NCBI GenBank assembly: GCA_002493625.1
Contig: DKZK01000020.1
Span: forward strand, 7,355 to 66,387
Direction: 5' to 3'
Length of the DNA stretch: 59,033 nt
DNA from: Lachnospiraceae bacterium UBA7076
Lineage (GTDB): Bacteria; Bacillota; Clostridia; Lachnospirales; Lachnospiraceae
Shown: positions 23,684-33,550 of the stretch, piece by piece
Numbering within the stretch: position 1 is the first letter of the stretch
Layout: the number at the start of each line of letters is the position of its first letter
Made by a program: the position numbers and the translations under genes
The notes under the pieces: model-generated
The model's database searches: none
What the model saw: the letters and a program-made list of their open reading frames with translations, nothing else
What the model was told of the DNA's origin: nothing

Positions 23684-24916
23684 CTACAGTCTGTGAATAA
23701 ATATCCCGCTTCTAAGCTTAGGTTCAAACCAGGTAGATTTTGGAGGCATCAACAATCCCGCATCCGCTACATTAAAAAGCTCGTCTATCGAGGTTGGATA
23801 CATGGAAAACGCAACCTTCATATCCATATTAACCCTTTTTTCAAGTTCTTCAAGCCCTCTTATTCCGCCAACAAAATCTATTCTTTTATCAGTTCTCGGA
23901 TCCTCTATTCCAAGAATCGGTTCAAGTAAGTAGTTTTGCAATATTGAAACATCCAGTCCGTTTACAGGATCATCCTCCCTGATGCTTTCATCTGCCGTAA
24001 GGCTGTACCAAGTACCCTCAAGATACATTCCATAAACATATTTCGCCTGAGGTGAAAAGGCTTTATCGACAGCCTCCACTTTAAAATGTTCAGATACCCT
24101 GTTTAAAAACTCATCTTTATTATATCCATTAAGATCCCTTACAACTCTGTTATACGGCAATATTTTAAGCTGATTATCAGGAAAAAGTACTGACAGAAAA
24201 AAATTGTACTCCGCTTCCTGATTCTTCGCTTCTGCTTCCTCCCTGCGTTTTATACCAACCTTTATTGCAGAGGCTGCTCTGTGATGCCCGTCCGCTATGT
24301 ATATATGTGACATTTCTCCAAATGCTTTGCTTATTGTGTTTATATGACTGTCATCGCACACAATCCAGACATTATGGGCTATGCCGTCCTCCGAAACAAA
24401 ACTGTATTCAGGCTCTGTCTGTTTTATGGCAGAAACGATATCGTCTATTTCCTTTTTTGCCCTATAGGCAAGAAATATAGGTCCCGTCTGTGCATTACAT
24501 GTATCGACATGCCTTATTCTGTCAGCCTCTTTATCCGCCCTTGTATTTTCGTGTTTTTTTATTACTCCGTCAATGTAATCGTCTATAGACGCACACGCCA
24601 CAATTCCGTTCTGGCTTCTGCCCTCCATAATAAGCTCATAAATATAATATACAGGCTTACGCTCCTGAAGATAATCCCCCCGCTCAATCATACTGTCAAG
24701 CAATTCCCTTGCTTTTTCATAAACACAGTCCGCATATATATCTACAGAATCATCAAACTGTGTCTCTGCACGGTCAATGTTGAGGAAAGACAACGGATTA
24801 CCTTCCACCGCTTTCTTTGCCTCCTCGCGATTATAAACGTCATAGGGAAGCGCAGCCACCTGACTTACTATATCTTTTCTCGGCCTGTACGCCGGGAATG
24901 GTTTTACAACTGCCAT
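23684..24916 (-). CDS. DUF1015 family protein
   Basis: 410 residues matching the DUF1015 pattern: N-terminal FPAYRPRKDIVSQVAALPYDV, the central HVDTCNAQTGPIFLAY, and the conserved IYIADGHHRAAS (about 210-221) that could form an active site. The reaction is not established. In several bacteria this family is encoded beside serA and serC; here those genes are 3-5 kb upstream on the same strand. AGGAG precedes the ATG. It is 31 bp downstream of the kinase gene and 17 bp upstream of glgB. Confidence 0.85.
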   Translation of the reverse strand: MAVVKPFPAYRPRKDIVSQVAALPYDVYNREEAKKAVEGNPLSFLNIDRAETQFDDSVDIYADCVYEKARELLDSMIERGDYLQERKPVYYIYELIMEGRSQNGIVACASIDDYIDGVIKKHENTRADKEADRIRHVDTCNAQTGPIFLAYRAKKEIDDIVSAIKQTEPEYSFVSEDGIAHNVWIVCDDSHINTISKAFGEMSHIYIADGHHRAASAIKVGIKRREEAEAKNQEAEYNFFLSVLFPDNQLKILPYNRVVRDLNGYNKDEFLNRVSEHFKVEAVDKAFSPQAKYVYGMYLEGTWYSLTADESIREDDPVNGLDVSILQNYLLEPILGIEDPRTDKRIDFVGGIRGLEELEKRVNMDMKVAFSMYPTSIDELFNVADAGLLMPPKSTWFEPKLRSGIFIHRL

Positions 24917-24947
24917 ATATGGTCTTCTCCTGTTTTTATAGTGTAGT

Positions 24948-25514
24948 CTAAGCTCTTATAGCCTTTACCGCTGCATCAATGGACTTTTTATAGTCCTCCT
25001 CAGATGAATTATTAAATACAAAAAGCTCCGGAATATTGTCCGGCTGTTTAAAATTCTGTGTTGCTATATATTCATCCCAATGCTCAAGCTTCCATTTGTC
25101 GCGGTCTGAAGCTCTCTTAATCATTCTCTGATGAGCAACCTCCTCATCCGTATGAACCCACACTACAAACAGCTCGGCATCCTTCTCCTTAAGCTTTGCC
25201 CTGAGCTTGTCCAGATATTCATCATCCCTGATTTCATCCGTAAAAGGAGCATTTATGAGTACGGTATCATTGTACTCAAGTGCTTCAAATGCAAAGTCAA
25301 GCACAGCATAATACTCATAATCCCTAATTTCCTTTTGGAAGAAATCCGAAGAACGGTTATACTCCTCTCCTGCAACTTTAAATATCTGCTTGGAAAGCAC
25401 AATAAGCGTATCCTTATCCAGATACACACAGTTCGTAAGTGCCTTTGCAAGCTTTCTTGAAATAAAGGTTTTTCCACACGCCGGCGGCGATGTTACAAGT
25501 ATTAACTTCTTCAT
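24948..25514 (-). CDS. P-loop NTPase, small-molecule kinase-like (AAA_33 type)
   Basis: 188 residues. Walker A is SPPACGKT (9-16) right after the start, with a following YLDKD that resembles a base-binding aspartate of nucleoside and gluconate kinases. A lid-like segment (HQRMIKRASDRDKWKLEHWDEY, about 128-150) is rich in arginine. These features fit a small kinase acting on a metabolite or on RNA ends; the substrate cannot be identified. GGAGG stands 12 bases before the ATG. It is 31 bp upstream of the DUF1015 gene. Confidence 0.8.
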   Translation of the reverse strand: MKKLILVTSPPACGKTFISRKLAKALTNCVYLDKDTLIVLSKQIFKVAGEEYNRSSDFFQKEIRDYEYYAVLDFAFEALEYNDTVLINAPFTDEIRDDEYLDKLRAKLKEKDAELFVVWVHTDEEVAHQRMIKRASDRDKWKLEHWDEYIATQNFKQPDNIPELFVFNNSSEEDYKKSIDAAVKAIRA

Positions 25515-25666
25515 TATCCGTAAAATCCTCCTGAATTATTCCCGATTATTGGCATTTTTAGAACATAATGCAAATATTTAAAATATTTTATCACAAAAAT
25601 CCCGTTCAAACAAGCGTTAAAATGTCAATGTATTTACCTCAACGTATTTAATGTTTCTTACTATCT

Positions 25667-26305
25667 TCAGATAAAAAAGAAAACAATTGCAAAAAACACT
25701 GCAATGACAATCAATATGGGACGATACACGTAAAACAGCTCATAAACATCCTCGTCAGCATACCTTCTGATATATTCACATTCTGAATATATTTTATATG
25801 GCATATCCGGCTTCAGTTCTTTAAGCTGTTTCATCAGTCTTAAAACCTCAGAAAGCTTATCACTGCAATATCTTTTTTCCGCCTTGATTGTAAAAATATC
25901 ATATTTTATTATGTATTTTTTCAGGAAGGGTTTTTCAATATGTATAAGATATGCAAAAATATTTTTAAGCATATCCTTTCCTGCTTTTATAACGCCAATA
26001 AACAGGAAGACAGCCGCTGCCCAGATTTCCCATGATAAAGAAAGTATATAACCTCCGGGTGCGCTTATCATTATTGCAAATATTATGTCAATCATTGCAA
26101 CAACAATAAATAATGCAATACTTCCCCACATTTTTGAGCATCGGTTTTCAATCCTTTTATCTATTTTATCATACTGCTCCTGATACATCATCTTTGTATG
26201 TTCTAATTTATCAAGCAGCTCCTTACGCAGAAATTCAAACTCCTCAAGCTGTTCTTTTCCTGATATGCTCCGATTTTCTTCCTCGGCAGCTTCCTTAATC
26301 TTCAA
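25667..26305 (-). CDS. Membrane protein of unknown function with coiled-coil N-terminus
   Basis: 212 residues from a TTG start at 26305, seven bases after GGAGGAGG. The longer frame reaching 26398 would read through the palindromic element at 26364-26418 and is rejected. A charged helical stretch (about 10-55, many Glu/Lys) precedes two membrane segments (about 57-78 and 84-106); a charged middle part is followed by a final hydrophobic segment ending at the C-terminus (about 190-212). No family recognised. It follows asd by 133 bp. Confidence 0.65.
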   Translation of the reverse strand: MKIKEAAEEENRSISGKEQLEEFEFLRKELLDKLEHTKMMYQEQYDKIDKRIENRCSKMWGSIALFIVVAMIDIIFAIMISAPGGYILSLSWEIWAAAVFLFIGVIKAGKDMLKNIFAYLIHIEKPFLKKYIIKYDIFTIKAEKRYCSDKLSEVLRLMKQLKELKPDMPYKIYSECEYIRRYADEDVYELFYVYRPILIVIAVFFAIVFFFI

Positions 26306-26363
26306 TTTATAACACCTCCTCCTGCATGATAAATTTATTTTCCGATTCTGCTTATAATCAAAT

Positions 26364-26418
26364 GAAGCTGTCGCAATAAGAATTTTAGTTCTCTTCAAAT
26401 CCTTACTGCGACAGCCTC
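26364..26418. repeat. Palindromic GCTGTCGCA element, short copy (55 bp)
   Basis: GAAGCTGTCGCAATAAGAA and CTTACTGCGACAGCCTC are inverted arms around a small loop. It matches both ends of the 143-bp copy at 5151 with the middle missing, so it looks like an internally deleted form. It lies just after the asd stop. Confidence 0.8.
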
Positions 26419-26438
26419 TATTCCTTTATGGGAAAGTC

Positions 26439-27524
26439 TTATTTCTTTTCAATATATCCCTGTGCCTTTAACAGCTCGGCACAAAGCACCGCTCCTCCGG
26501 CAGCTCCTCTTACCGTATTGTGTGAAAGTCCCACAAACTTCCAGTCGTATATACTATCCTCACGGATACGTCCAACGCTTATTCCCATTCCATTTTCAAA
26601 GTCAACGTCAAGCGTTACCTGTGGTCTGTTATCGTCCTCCAGATACTGTATAAACTGCTTTGGAGCGCTTGGGAGATTAAGCTCTTGCGGAACACCCTTA
26701 AAGCTCTCAAGCTTTTCAATAAGCTGCTCCTTTGTAGGGTTTTTCTTAAACTTAACAAATACTGCCGCTGTATGTCCGTTTAAAACCGGAACCCTGATAC
26801 ACTGGCATGTAATCTTTATGTCATCGGCAGGAGCAATAACGCCGTCCTTTATCTCGCCCCATATTCGAAGCGGCTCCTTCTCGGATTTTTCCTCCTCGCC
26901 TCCAATGTAAGGAATAATATTTCCTTCCATTTCCGGCCAGTCCTTAAAGGTCTTTCCTGCACCCGATATTGCCTGATAGGTTGTTGCAACAACCTCATAT
27001 GGTTCAAATTCCTTCCATGCGGTAAGCACCGGCGCGTAGGACTGAATGGAACAGTTTGGCTTAACCGCAACAAATCCTCTTGTTGTTCCAAGCCTTTTCT
27101 TCTGAAATTCTATAACCTTCATATGCTCCGGATTGATTTCAGGCACTACCATCGGTACGTCAGGCGTCCATCTGTGAGCGCTGTTGTTTGATACAACAGG
27201 TGTTTCAGTTTTGGCATACTCCTCCTCGATTGCCTTTATCTCATCCTTTGACATATCAACGGCGGAAAAAACGAAATCCACTGTGGAGGCTACCTTTTCA
27301 ACCTCATTTACGTTATATACAACAAGCTTTTTTACTGCCTCCGGCATAGGTGTCGCCATCTTCCACCTGTCACCCACAGCCTCCTCATATGTCTTTCCCG
27401 CACTTCTCGGGCTTGCTGCAATTGTCGTAACCTCAAACCATGGATGATTTTCAAGCAGTGAAATAAAGCGCTGTCCCACCATTCCTGTTCCGCCAAGTAT
27501 ACCTACCTTTAACTTTTCACTCAT
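26439..27524 (-). CDS. asd: Aspartate-semialdehyde dehydrogenase
   Basis: 361 residues, the archaeal/fungal-type subgroup by wording. NADP-binding GILGGTGMVGQ (8-18), active-site Cys158 in KPNCSIQ, and the general-acid His region (RVPVLNGHTA) are present. It reduces aspartyl phosphate to the semialdehyde used for lysine, threonine and methionine, and for dihydrodipicolinate, the substrate of dpaAB at 10.4-11.8 kb. GGAGG precedes the ATG. serA lies 147 bp upstream, with a small hairpin in the gap (27590-27606). Confidence 0.95.
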   Translation of the reverse strand: MSEKLKVGILGGTGMVGQRFISLLENHPWFEVTTIAASPRSAGKTYEEAVGDRWKMATPMPEAVKKLVVYNVNEVEKVASTVDFVFSAVDMSKDEIKAIEEEYAKTETPVVSNNSAHRWTPDVPMVVPEINPEHMKVIEFQKKRLGTTRGFVAVKPNCSIQSYAPVLTAWKEFEPYEVVATTYQAISGAGKTFKDWPEMEGNIIPYIGGEEEKSEKEPLRIWGEIKDGVIAPADDIKITCQCIRVPVLNGHTAAVFVKFKKNPTKEQLIEKLESFKGVPQELNLPSAPKQFIQYLEDDNRPQVTLDVDFENGMGISVGRIREDSIYDWKFVGLSHNTVRGAAGGAVLCAELLKAQGYIEKK

Positions 27525-27671
27525 ATTTATGTCCTCCTGATTTCTCTATTGAACTTCAGCCATTCCATATTTCTCTCCAACACACATCCGATTTACTTTG
27601 TAAATCAAGAACTCATGGACTGACCTGCTCACAATTCATTTTTCCTGCTGATTTACTTTTACAGTTTATTA

Positions 27672-28835
27672 TTACTTAACTACCCTTACCTTCACAACAC
27701 CGTCTATTGCCTGTATTGCACTTACAATATCATCATCAGCCTTAGCGCTGACATCAAGTATTGTATAAGCCCAGTCTCCCTTTGACTTGCTTACCATATC
27801 CGACACGTTTATTCCTTTGGCTGCAAATGCGCCGGTAAACTGTGTAATCATATTAGGAATATTCTTGTGACATACGGTTATTCTTGACTCAGCCGCACAT
27901 ACTCCCGCATCACATGCAGGATAATTTACGGAATTTTTGATATTGCCGTTTTCCATAAAGTCCATCGTCTGCTTCACTGCCATTACTGCACAGTTATCCT
28001 CTGATTCTGCCGTGGATGCGCCGAGATGAGGAAGCGTGATTACGCCGTCAACTCCCGCAATCTTTGCGTTAGGGAAATCCGTTACATATTTTGATACCTT
28101 TCCGCTTGCAAGAGCTTCTATCATATCATCATCGTTTACAAGTATATCCCTTGCAAAGTTCAATATTTTAACCCCGTCCTTCATCATTGCAAATGCATCC
28201 TTGTTAAGCATTCCCTTCGTGCCGTCCAAGGCAGGAACATGAATCGTAATATAGTCACATTCCCTGTAGATGTCCTCCACATTTGTAATATGCTTTACAT
28301 GGCTTGAAAGCCTCCATGCAGCGTCAACCGATACATACGGGTCATATCCGTAAACCTCCATGCCAAGACGGAAACCAATGTTTGCAACCTTTGCGCCGAT
28401 TGCTCCAAGTCCTATGACACCAAGCTTCTTTCCCATAACCTCACAGCCTGCATACTTTGCCTTCTGCTTTTCAACAGCCTTTGCAATATTTTCATCAGAA
28501 GCATTTTCCTTAACCCAGTTGTATCCTCCAAGCAAATCCCTGGATGCGAGAAGTAAACCTGCAATTACAATTTCCTTAACGCCGTTGGCATTTGCGCCCG
28601 GCGTATTAAATACAACAATTCCCTTCTCGGCGCATTTGTCAAGCGGAATGTTATTTACTCCGGCGCCTGCGCGGGCAACTGCAACAAGCTTATCAGAAAG
28701 CTCCATATCGTGCATTGCGGCGCTTCTTACAAGAACTGCCTCCGCCTCTGCAAAGTCATCTGTTTTTTCATAGTTATCCGTAAACAAATCCATACCGCAC
28801 GCTGCAATCGGATTTAAGCAATTAACCTTTATCAT
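27672..28835 (-). CDS. serA: D-3-phosphoglycerate dehydrogenase
   Basis: 387 residues. NAD-binding motif GVIGLGAIGAKV (139-150), catalytic His in ITLPHLGASTAE, and a C-terminal ACT domain (about 318-387) typical of serine feedback sites. It is the short form, lacking the ASB domain. It opens the phosphorylated serine pathway. It lies 39 bp after serC. Confidence 0.94.
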   Translation of the reverse strand: MIKVNCLNPIAACGMDLFTDNYEKTDDFAEAEAVLVRSAAMHDMELSDKLVAVARAGAGVNNIPLDKCAEKGIVVFNTPGANANGVKEIVIAGLLLASRDLLGGYNWVKENASDENIAKAVEKQKAKYAGCEVMGKKLGVIGLGAIGAKVANIGFRLGMEVYGYDPYVSVDAAWRLSSHVKHITNVEDIYRECDYITIHVPALDGTKGMLNKDAFAMMKDGVKILNFARDILVNDDDMIEALASGKVSKYVTDFPNAKIAGVDGVITLPHLGASTAESEDNCAVMAVKQTMDFMENGNIKNSVNYPACDAGVCAAESRITVCHKNIPNMITQFTGAFAAKGINVSDMVSKSKGDWAYTILDVSAKADDDIVSAIQAIDGVVKVRVVK

Positions 28836-28874
28836 TATTATTTCTCCCTGTACTTTAACTTAATCAATATTATT

Positions 28875-29957
28875 TTATGCATTTGCCGCTTCAAAGTCCT
28901 TCATAAACTGTACAAGCTTTTCAACGCCCTCAATCGGCATTGCATTATAAATGCTTGCCCTCATTCCGCCAACGGTTCTGTGTCCCTTAAGATTTACAAA
29001 GCCTGCAGCAGTTGCTTCCTTTACGAATTTGGCATCAAGCTCCTCGTTGCCTGTTACAAAAGGAACATTCATAAGGGAACGATCCTCCTTCACAACAGTT
29101 CCCTTAAACATCTTGGAGCTGTCAAGGAAATCATATAAAATGGCTGCCTTTTTCTCATTATGTACCTTCATGGCTTCAAGACCGCCCATTTCCTTTACCC
29201 ACTTGAAAACAAGTCCGCAAATATAAATTCCGTAGCATGGCGGCGTATTGTAAAGGGAGTCATTATCTGCCTGTGTCTTGTACTTTAACATTGTAGGCGT
29301 AAACTCCATCACATCATCCCGAATTAAGTCCTCTCTGATTATTACAACAACAACGCCGGCCGGTCCTACATTCTTCTGAACGCCAAAGAAAATAAGTCCG
29401 TAATCTGATACATTGACAGGCTGTGAAAGAATATCTGACGACATATCCGCAACAAGAATTTTACCCTTTGTATCAGGAAGCTTCTTGTAGGTTGTTCCGT
29501 ATATGGTATTGTTGTGGCATATGTATACGTAATCGGCATCCTCAGATATCGGAAGATCGGAGCAATCCGGTATATAGGAAAATGTCTTGTCAGCAGATGA
29601 TGCCACAGCATTTGCCTTACCATACTTCTGTGCCTCCTCATATGCCTTTTTTGCCCACTGTCCCGTAATAATGTAATCTGCAACACCATTTTTCATCAGA
29701 TTCATAGGTATGGCAGCAAACTGCTGGGAAGCGCCACCCTGAAGGAACAACACCTTGTAGTTATCAGGAATGTTCATTAAATCCCTTAAATCCTGCTCTG
29801 CTTCTTTTATGATGTTGTCATACACCTTGGAACGGTGACTCATTTCCATGACACTCATTCCTGAGCCCTTATAATCCATCATTTCATCCGCTGCCTGCTT
29901 TAAGACAGCCTCAGGTAAAACAGATGGTCCTGCTGAAAAATTAAATACTCTTGCCAT
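28875..29957 (-). CDS. serC: Phosphoserine aminotransferase
   Basis: 360 residues from the ATG at 29957, preceded by GGAGG; the frame extends further upstream but lacks a site. The family opening MARVFNFSAGPSVLPEAVL and the PLP lysine K195 (FFGVQKNVGPAG) are clear. It makes phosphoserine from 3-phosphohydroxypyruvate and glutamate. serA follows 39 bp later; ilvB precedes at 105 bp with short inverted repeats between. Confidence 0.95.
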   Translation of the reverse strand: MARVFNFSAGPSVLPEAVLKQAADEMMDYKGSGMSVMEMSHRSKVYDNIIKEAEQDLRDLMNIPDNYKVLFLQGGASQQFAAIPMNLMKNGVADYIITGQWAKKAYEEAQKYGKANAVASSADKTFSYIPDCSDLPISEDADYVYICHNNTIYGTTYKKLPDTKGKILVADMSSDILSQPVNVSDYGLIFFGVQKNVGPAGVVVVIIREDLIRDDVMEFTPTMLKYKTQADNDSLYNTPPCYGIYICGLVFKWVKEMGGLEAMKVHNEKKAAILYDFLDSSKMFKGTVVKEDRSLMNVPFVTGNEELDAKFVKEATAAGFVNLKGHRTVGGMRASIYNAMPIEGVEKLVQFMKDFEAANA

Positions 29958-30062
29958 TTTATAAATCCTCCTTTTTTGTATCGGCACGCACAGCTAAAGC
30001 TGTACCTGCCATATCGGTCGTCGCATTCAAATTCATAAAACTTCGTTTTATGAAGCTCCTCC

Positions 30063-31745
30063 CTATTTATTATCTAAATCCTGCTGGTCAAAGCAGCTTT
30101 CCAGTGCAGCTCCCGCGGCAACCATAGGGAACACCTTGTCATCCTTATCTATAATGCAATCAATTACGACAGGGGCATTCAGCTCAATTGCCTTCTTTAA
30201 TGAATCCTCAAACTCCTCCAGAGTTGTTGCCCGAAAGCCTGTTGCTCCAAGCGCTTCCGCAACCTTAACAAAATCTACCTTATCCTCCAGTATGGTACTC
30301 GAGTATCTCTGCTCATAGAACAGGGTCTGCCACTGTCTTACCATTCCAAGCACATGATTATTGATAACAACCTGAATAATCGGTACGTTATATCTTGTTG
30401 CTGTTGCTATCTCATTCATATTCATTCGGAAGCATCCGTCGCCGGCTACATTGATTGTAATATTTTCCGGTTTTCCAACCTTTGCTCCGATACATGCACC
30501 GACACCGTAGCCCATCGTGCCAAGTCCGCCGGAAGTAATCAGACGGCGCGGCTCCGTGTAGGAATAATGTTGCGCTGCCCACATCTGATGCTGTCCTACA
30601 TCTGTAGTGATGGTAGCCTTGCCCTCCGTAATCTCATAAATCTTATTTATGATTGCGGGGCCTGTCATGGACTTCATGTCGCTGTGGTCAGGGAATTTTT
30701 CCTTAAGCTTTCTTATCTCTGCTGCCCAATCCTCATGCTTAACCGCTTTAATTCTTGTGGCAAGCATCTTTAATACTTCCTTTGCATCACCAACAAGGCT
30801 GCAGTCAACAACTATATTTTTATCTATTTCCGCCGCATCCACATCGATATGTATTATTTTTGCATTATGCGCAAACCTGGATGCATTTCCTATCACTCTG
30901 TCGGAAAATCTTGCGCCTACTACGATTACAAGATCAGCCATATTGATACCAAAGTTTGAAACCTTTGTGCCATGCATGCCAATCATTCCCGTATATCTTA
31001 TGTCAGTACCCGGAAATGCGCCCTTGCCCATAAGCGTATCACATACAGGAGCATCAATCTTATCCACGAACTTGGCAAGCTCCTTTGACGCGTCTGCCGC
31101 AATAACGCCTCCTCCACAGAGGACAAACGGTCTTTCAGCCTTCTCAATCATCCTGATGGCAATATCAAGATCATCTGCATTTATTGTGTTTGTAATCTTT
31201 TCAATTGGCTCCGGCGCTTTCGGCTCAAAATCTGCAACATTTGCAGTAACGTCCTTTGTGATATCCACAAGCACAGGCCCCGGTCTGCCTGTCTGCGCAA
31301 TCTTAAATGCTCTCCTTATTGTATCTGCAAGCTCATGCACATTTTTTACTATGAAGCTGTGCTTTGTAATCGGCATAACAACCCCTGCAATATCCACCTC
31401 CTGAAAGCTGTCCTTTCCAAGCAGGGACACGCCTACATTTGCCGTAATTGCCACAAGCGGAATAGAATCCATGTATGCGGTTGCAATTCCCGTTACAAGA
31501 TTTGTGGCTCCCGGCCCTGAGGTTGCCATACATACGCCAACCTTGCCTGTTGCCCTTGCATATCCGTCAGCAGCGTGCGCAGCCCCCTGCTCATGGGAGG
31601 TCAAAATATGATGAATTTCATCCTGATGCTTGTAAAGAGCATCATAAATGTTAAGTATTGTTCCTCCCGGATAACCGAAAACCGTATCAACACCCTGCTC
31701 TTTTAAACATTCGATAACGATTTCTGACCCTGTTAACTGTTTCAT
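30063..31745 (-). CDS. ilvB: Acetolactate synthase, catalytic (large) subunit
   Basis: 560 residues, normal. Thiamine-diphosphate enzyme: catalytic Glu52 (SHEQGAAHAADG), FAD-binding middle domain and the cofactor motif GDGCFRMN near residue 440. It condenses pyruvate for valine and leucine, or pyruvate with 2-oxobutyrate for isoleucine. No regulatory subunit gene (ilvN) lies beside it, and none is in the window. AAAGGAG stands before the ATG. ilvD is 82 bp upstream. Confidence 0.95.
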   Translation of the reverse strand: MKQLTGSEIVIECLKEQGVDTVFGYPGGTILNIYDALYKHQDEIHHILTSHEQGAAHAADGYARATGKVGVCMATSGPGATNLVTGIATAYMDSIPLVAITANVGVSLLGKDSFQEVDIAGVVMPITKHSFIVKNVHELADTIRRAFKIAQTGRPGPVLVDITKDVTANVADFEPKAPEPIEKITNTINADDLDIAIRMIEKAERPFVLCGGGVIAADASKELAKFVDKIDAPVCDTLMGKGAFPGTDIRYTGMIGMHGTKVSNFGINMADLVIVVGARFSDRVIGNASRFAHNAKIIHIDVDAAEIDKNIVVDCSLVGDAKEVLKMLATRIKAVKHEDWAAEIRKLKEKFPDHSDMKSMTGPAIINKIYEITEGKATITTDVGQHQMWAAQHYSYTEPRRLITSGGLGTMGYGVGACIGAKVGKPENITINVAGDGCFRMNMNEIATATRYNVPIIQVVINNHVLGMVRQWQTLFYEQRYSSTILEDKVDFVKVAEALGATGFRATTLEEFEDSLKKAIELNAPVVIDCIIDKDDKVFPMVAAGAALESCFDQQDLDNK

Positions 31746-31827
31746 CGTATATTCTCCTTTACTATAGATAACTTATCACATATTTTTACAAATAAATTAA
31801 TTAAATGTAAGAATACCACATTGTAAA

Positions 31828-33489
31828 TTATATATCAAGTATTGCTCCTCTGTTACCTGAAGTAACCATTTTCGCATATCGAGCAAGATAGCCGGTTGTA
31901 ACCTTCGGCTCCTTCGGCGTCCATGCCGCCTTACGCTTTGCAAATTCCTCGTCGCTTATTTTAAGGTTAATGGTGCATGCATCTATATCAATACTTATAA
32001 TGTCACCCTCCTCAACAAATGCGATAGGTCCTCCCACTGCCGCTTCCGGTGAAACATGCCCGATGGAAGCTCCACGGCTTGCGCCGGAAAAACGTCCGTC
32101 CGTAATAAGCGCCACGGAGGAGCCAAGTCCCATTCCTGCGATTGCGGATGTAGGATTTAACATTTCCCGCATTCCCGGACCGCCCTTCGGACCTTCATAT
32201 CTGATTACAACCACGTCTCCTTCTACAATTTTTCCGCCCTTTATGGCTGCAATTGCATCCTCCTCACAGTCGAATACTCTTGCAGGGCCTTCGTGCTTCA
32301 TCATTTCAGGAACAACTGCGGAACGCTTTACAACGGAGCCGTCCAGCGCAAGATTTCCCTTGAGCACTGCAAGTCCGCCTGTCTTGCTGTACGGATTATT
32401 CAACGGTCTTATTACATCCGTATTTTTATTCTGCGCACCTGCCACAGCCTCGCCGATTGTTTTTCCTGTTACGGTCATGCAGTCCTCATTTAAAAGACCT
32501 GCCTCCTTTAACTGATTCATAACCGCATAAACGCCGCCTGCTTCATTTAAGTCCTCCATGTATGTAGGGCCTGCCGGCGCAAGATGGCATAAATTCGGTG
32601 TTTTTGCGCTGATTTCGTTTGCAAGGGCAATATCAAAGTCAAAGCCAATCTCATGTGCAATTGCAGGGATATGAAGCATGGAATTTGTGGAACAGCCAAG
32701 CGCCATATCAACGGTAAGGGCATTTAAGATTGCCTCTTTTGTAATAATATCTCTTGGACGTATATTCTTTTTATACATTTCCATAACAGCCATGCCTGCA
32801 TGCTTTGCAAGCTTAATTCTCTCAGAATATACGGCAGGAATTGTTCCGTTTCCCGGAAGTCCCATGCCAAGCGCCTCTGTGAGACAGTTCATTGAATTTG
32901 CAGTGTACATTCCCGAACAGGAACCGCATGTAGGACATGCCTTACATTCAAACTCGTTTACATCCTCCTCGCTCATTGTTCCTGCGGCATATGAGCCTAC
33001 CGCCTCAAACATGGAGGAAAGGCTTGTCTTGTGTCCCTTGACATGTCCCGCAAGCATTGGTCCTCCCGAAACAAATACGGTAGGAACATTTACTCTTGCA
33101 GCTGCCATAAGGAGCCCCGGCACATTCTTGTCACAGTTGGGTATCATGACAAGCGCATCAAACTGATGGGCAGTAGCCATACACTCTGTTGAGTCAGCAA
33201 TAAGGTCTCTTGTTACAAGTGAATATTTCATTCCGATATGTCCCATTGCAATACCGTCGCAAACTGCAATGGCAGGGAACATAATCGGCGTTCCTCCTGC
33301 CGCTGCCACACCAAGCTTTACAGCCTCAGCTATTTTATCCAGATTCATGTGTCCCGGAACGATCTCATTATAGGAGCATACAATACCTACAAGGGGCTTG
33401 GAAAGCTCTTCCTCCGTCATTCCAAGCGCATTAAACAGGCTTCTGTGCGGCGCCTGCTGCATACCGACCTTTACATTATCACTTTTCAT
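31828..33489 (-). CDS. ilvD: Dihydroxy-acid dehydratase
   Basis: 553 residues, normal. Iron-sulfur cluster cysteines lie in PNCDKNVPG (C119) and CPTCGSCSGMYTANSMNC (C191), and the C-terminal GRFSGASRGASIGHVSPEA is the family signature. It dehydrates dihydroxyisovalerate and its homologue in valine/isoleucine synthesis. It is read together with the lipoprotein gene (61 bp upstream) and ilvB. Confidence 0.96.
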   Translation of the reverse strand: MKSDNVKVGMQQAPHRSLFNALGMTEEELSKPLVGIVCSYNEIVPGHMNLDKIAEAVKLGVAAAGGTPIMFPAIAVCDGIAMGHIGMKYSLVTRDLIADSTECMATAHQFDALVMIPNCDKNVPGLLMAAARVNVPTVFVSGGPMLAGHVKGHKTSLSSMFEAVGSYAAGTMSEEDVNEFECKACPTCGSCSGMYTANSMNCLTEALGMGLPGNGTIPAVYSERIKLAKHAGMAVMEMYKKNIRPRDIITKEAILNALTVDMALGCSTNSMLHIPAIAHEIGFDFDIALANEISAKTPNLCHLAPAGPTYMEDLNEAGGVYAVMNQLKEAGLLNEDCMTVTGKTIGEAVAGAQNKNTDVIRPLNNPYSKTGGLAVLKGNLALDGSVVKRSAVVPEMMKHEGPARVFDCEEDAIAAIKGGKIVEGDVVVIRYEGPKGGPGMREMLNPTSAIAGMGLGSSVALITDGRFSGASRGASIGHVSPEAAVGGPIAFVEEGDIISIDIDACTINLKISDEEFAKRKAAWTPKEPKVTTGYLARYAKMVTSGNRGAILDI

Positions 33490-33550
33490 TATTTCTAATC
33501 TCCTTTTCTATTATCGTTACTTAGGCATTTGCAAAACCTGCCCATTATCG

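Noticed and set aside
30649..31404. 251-codon open frame on the plus strand opposite ilvB
   Set aside because: It is the antisense shadow of a clear acetolactate synthase gene, with no ribosome site or family motif.
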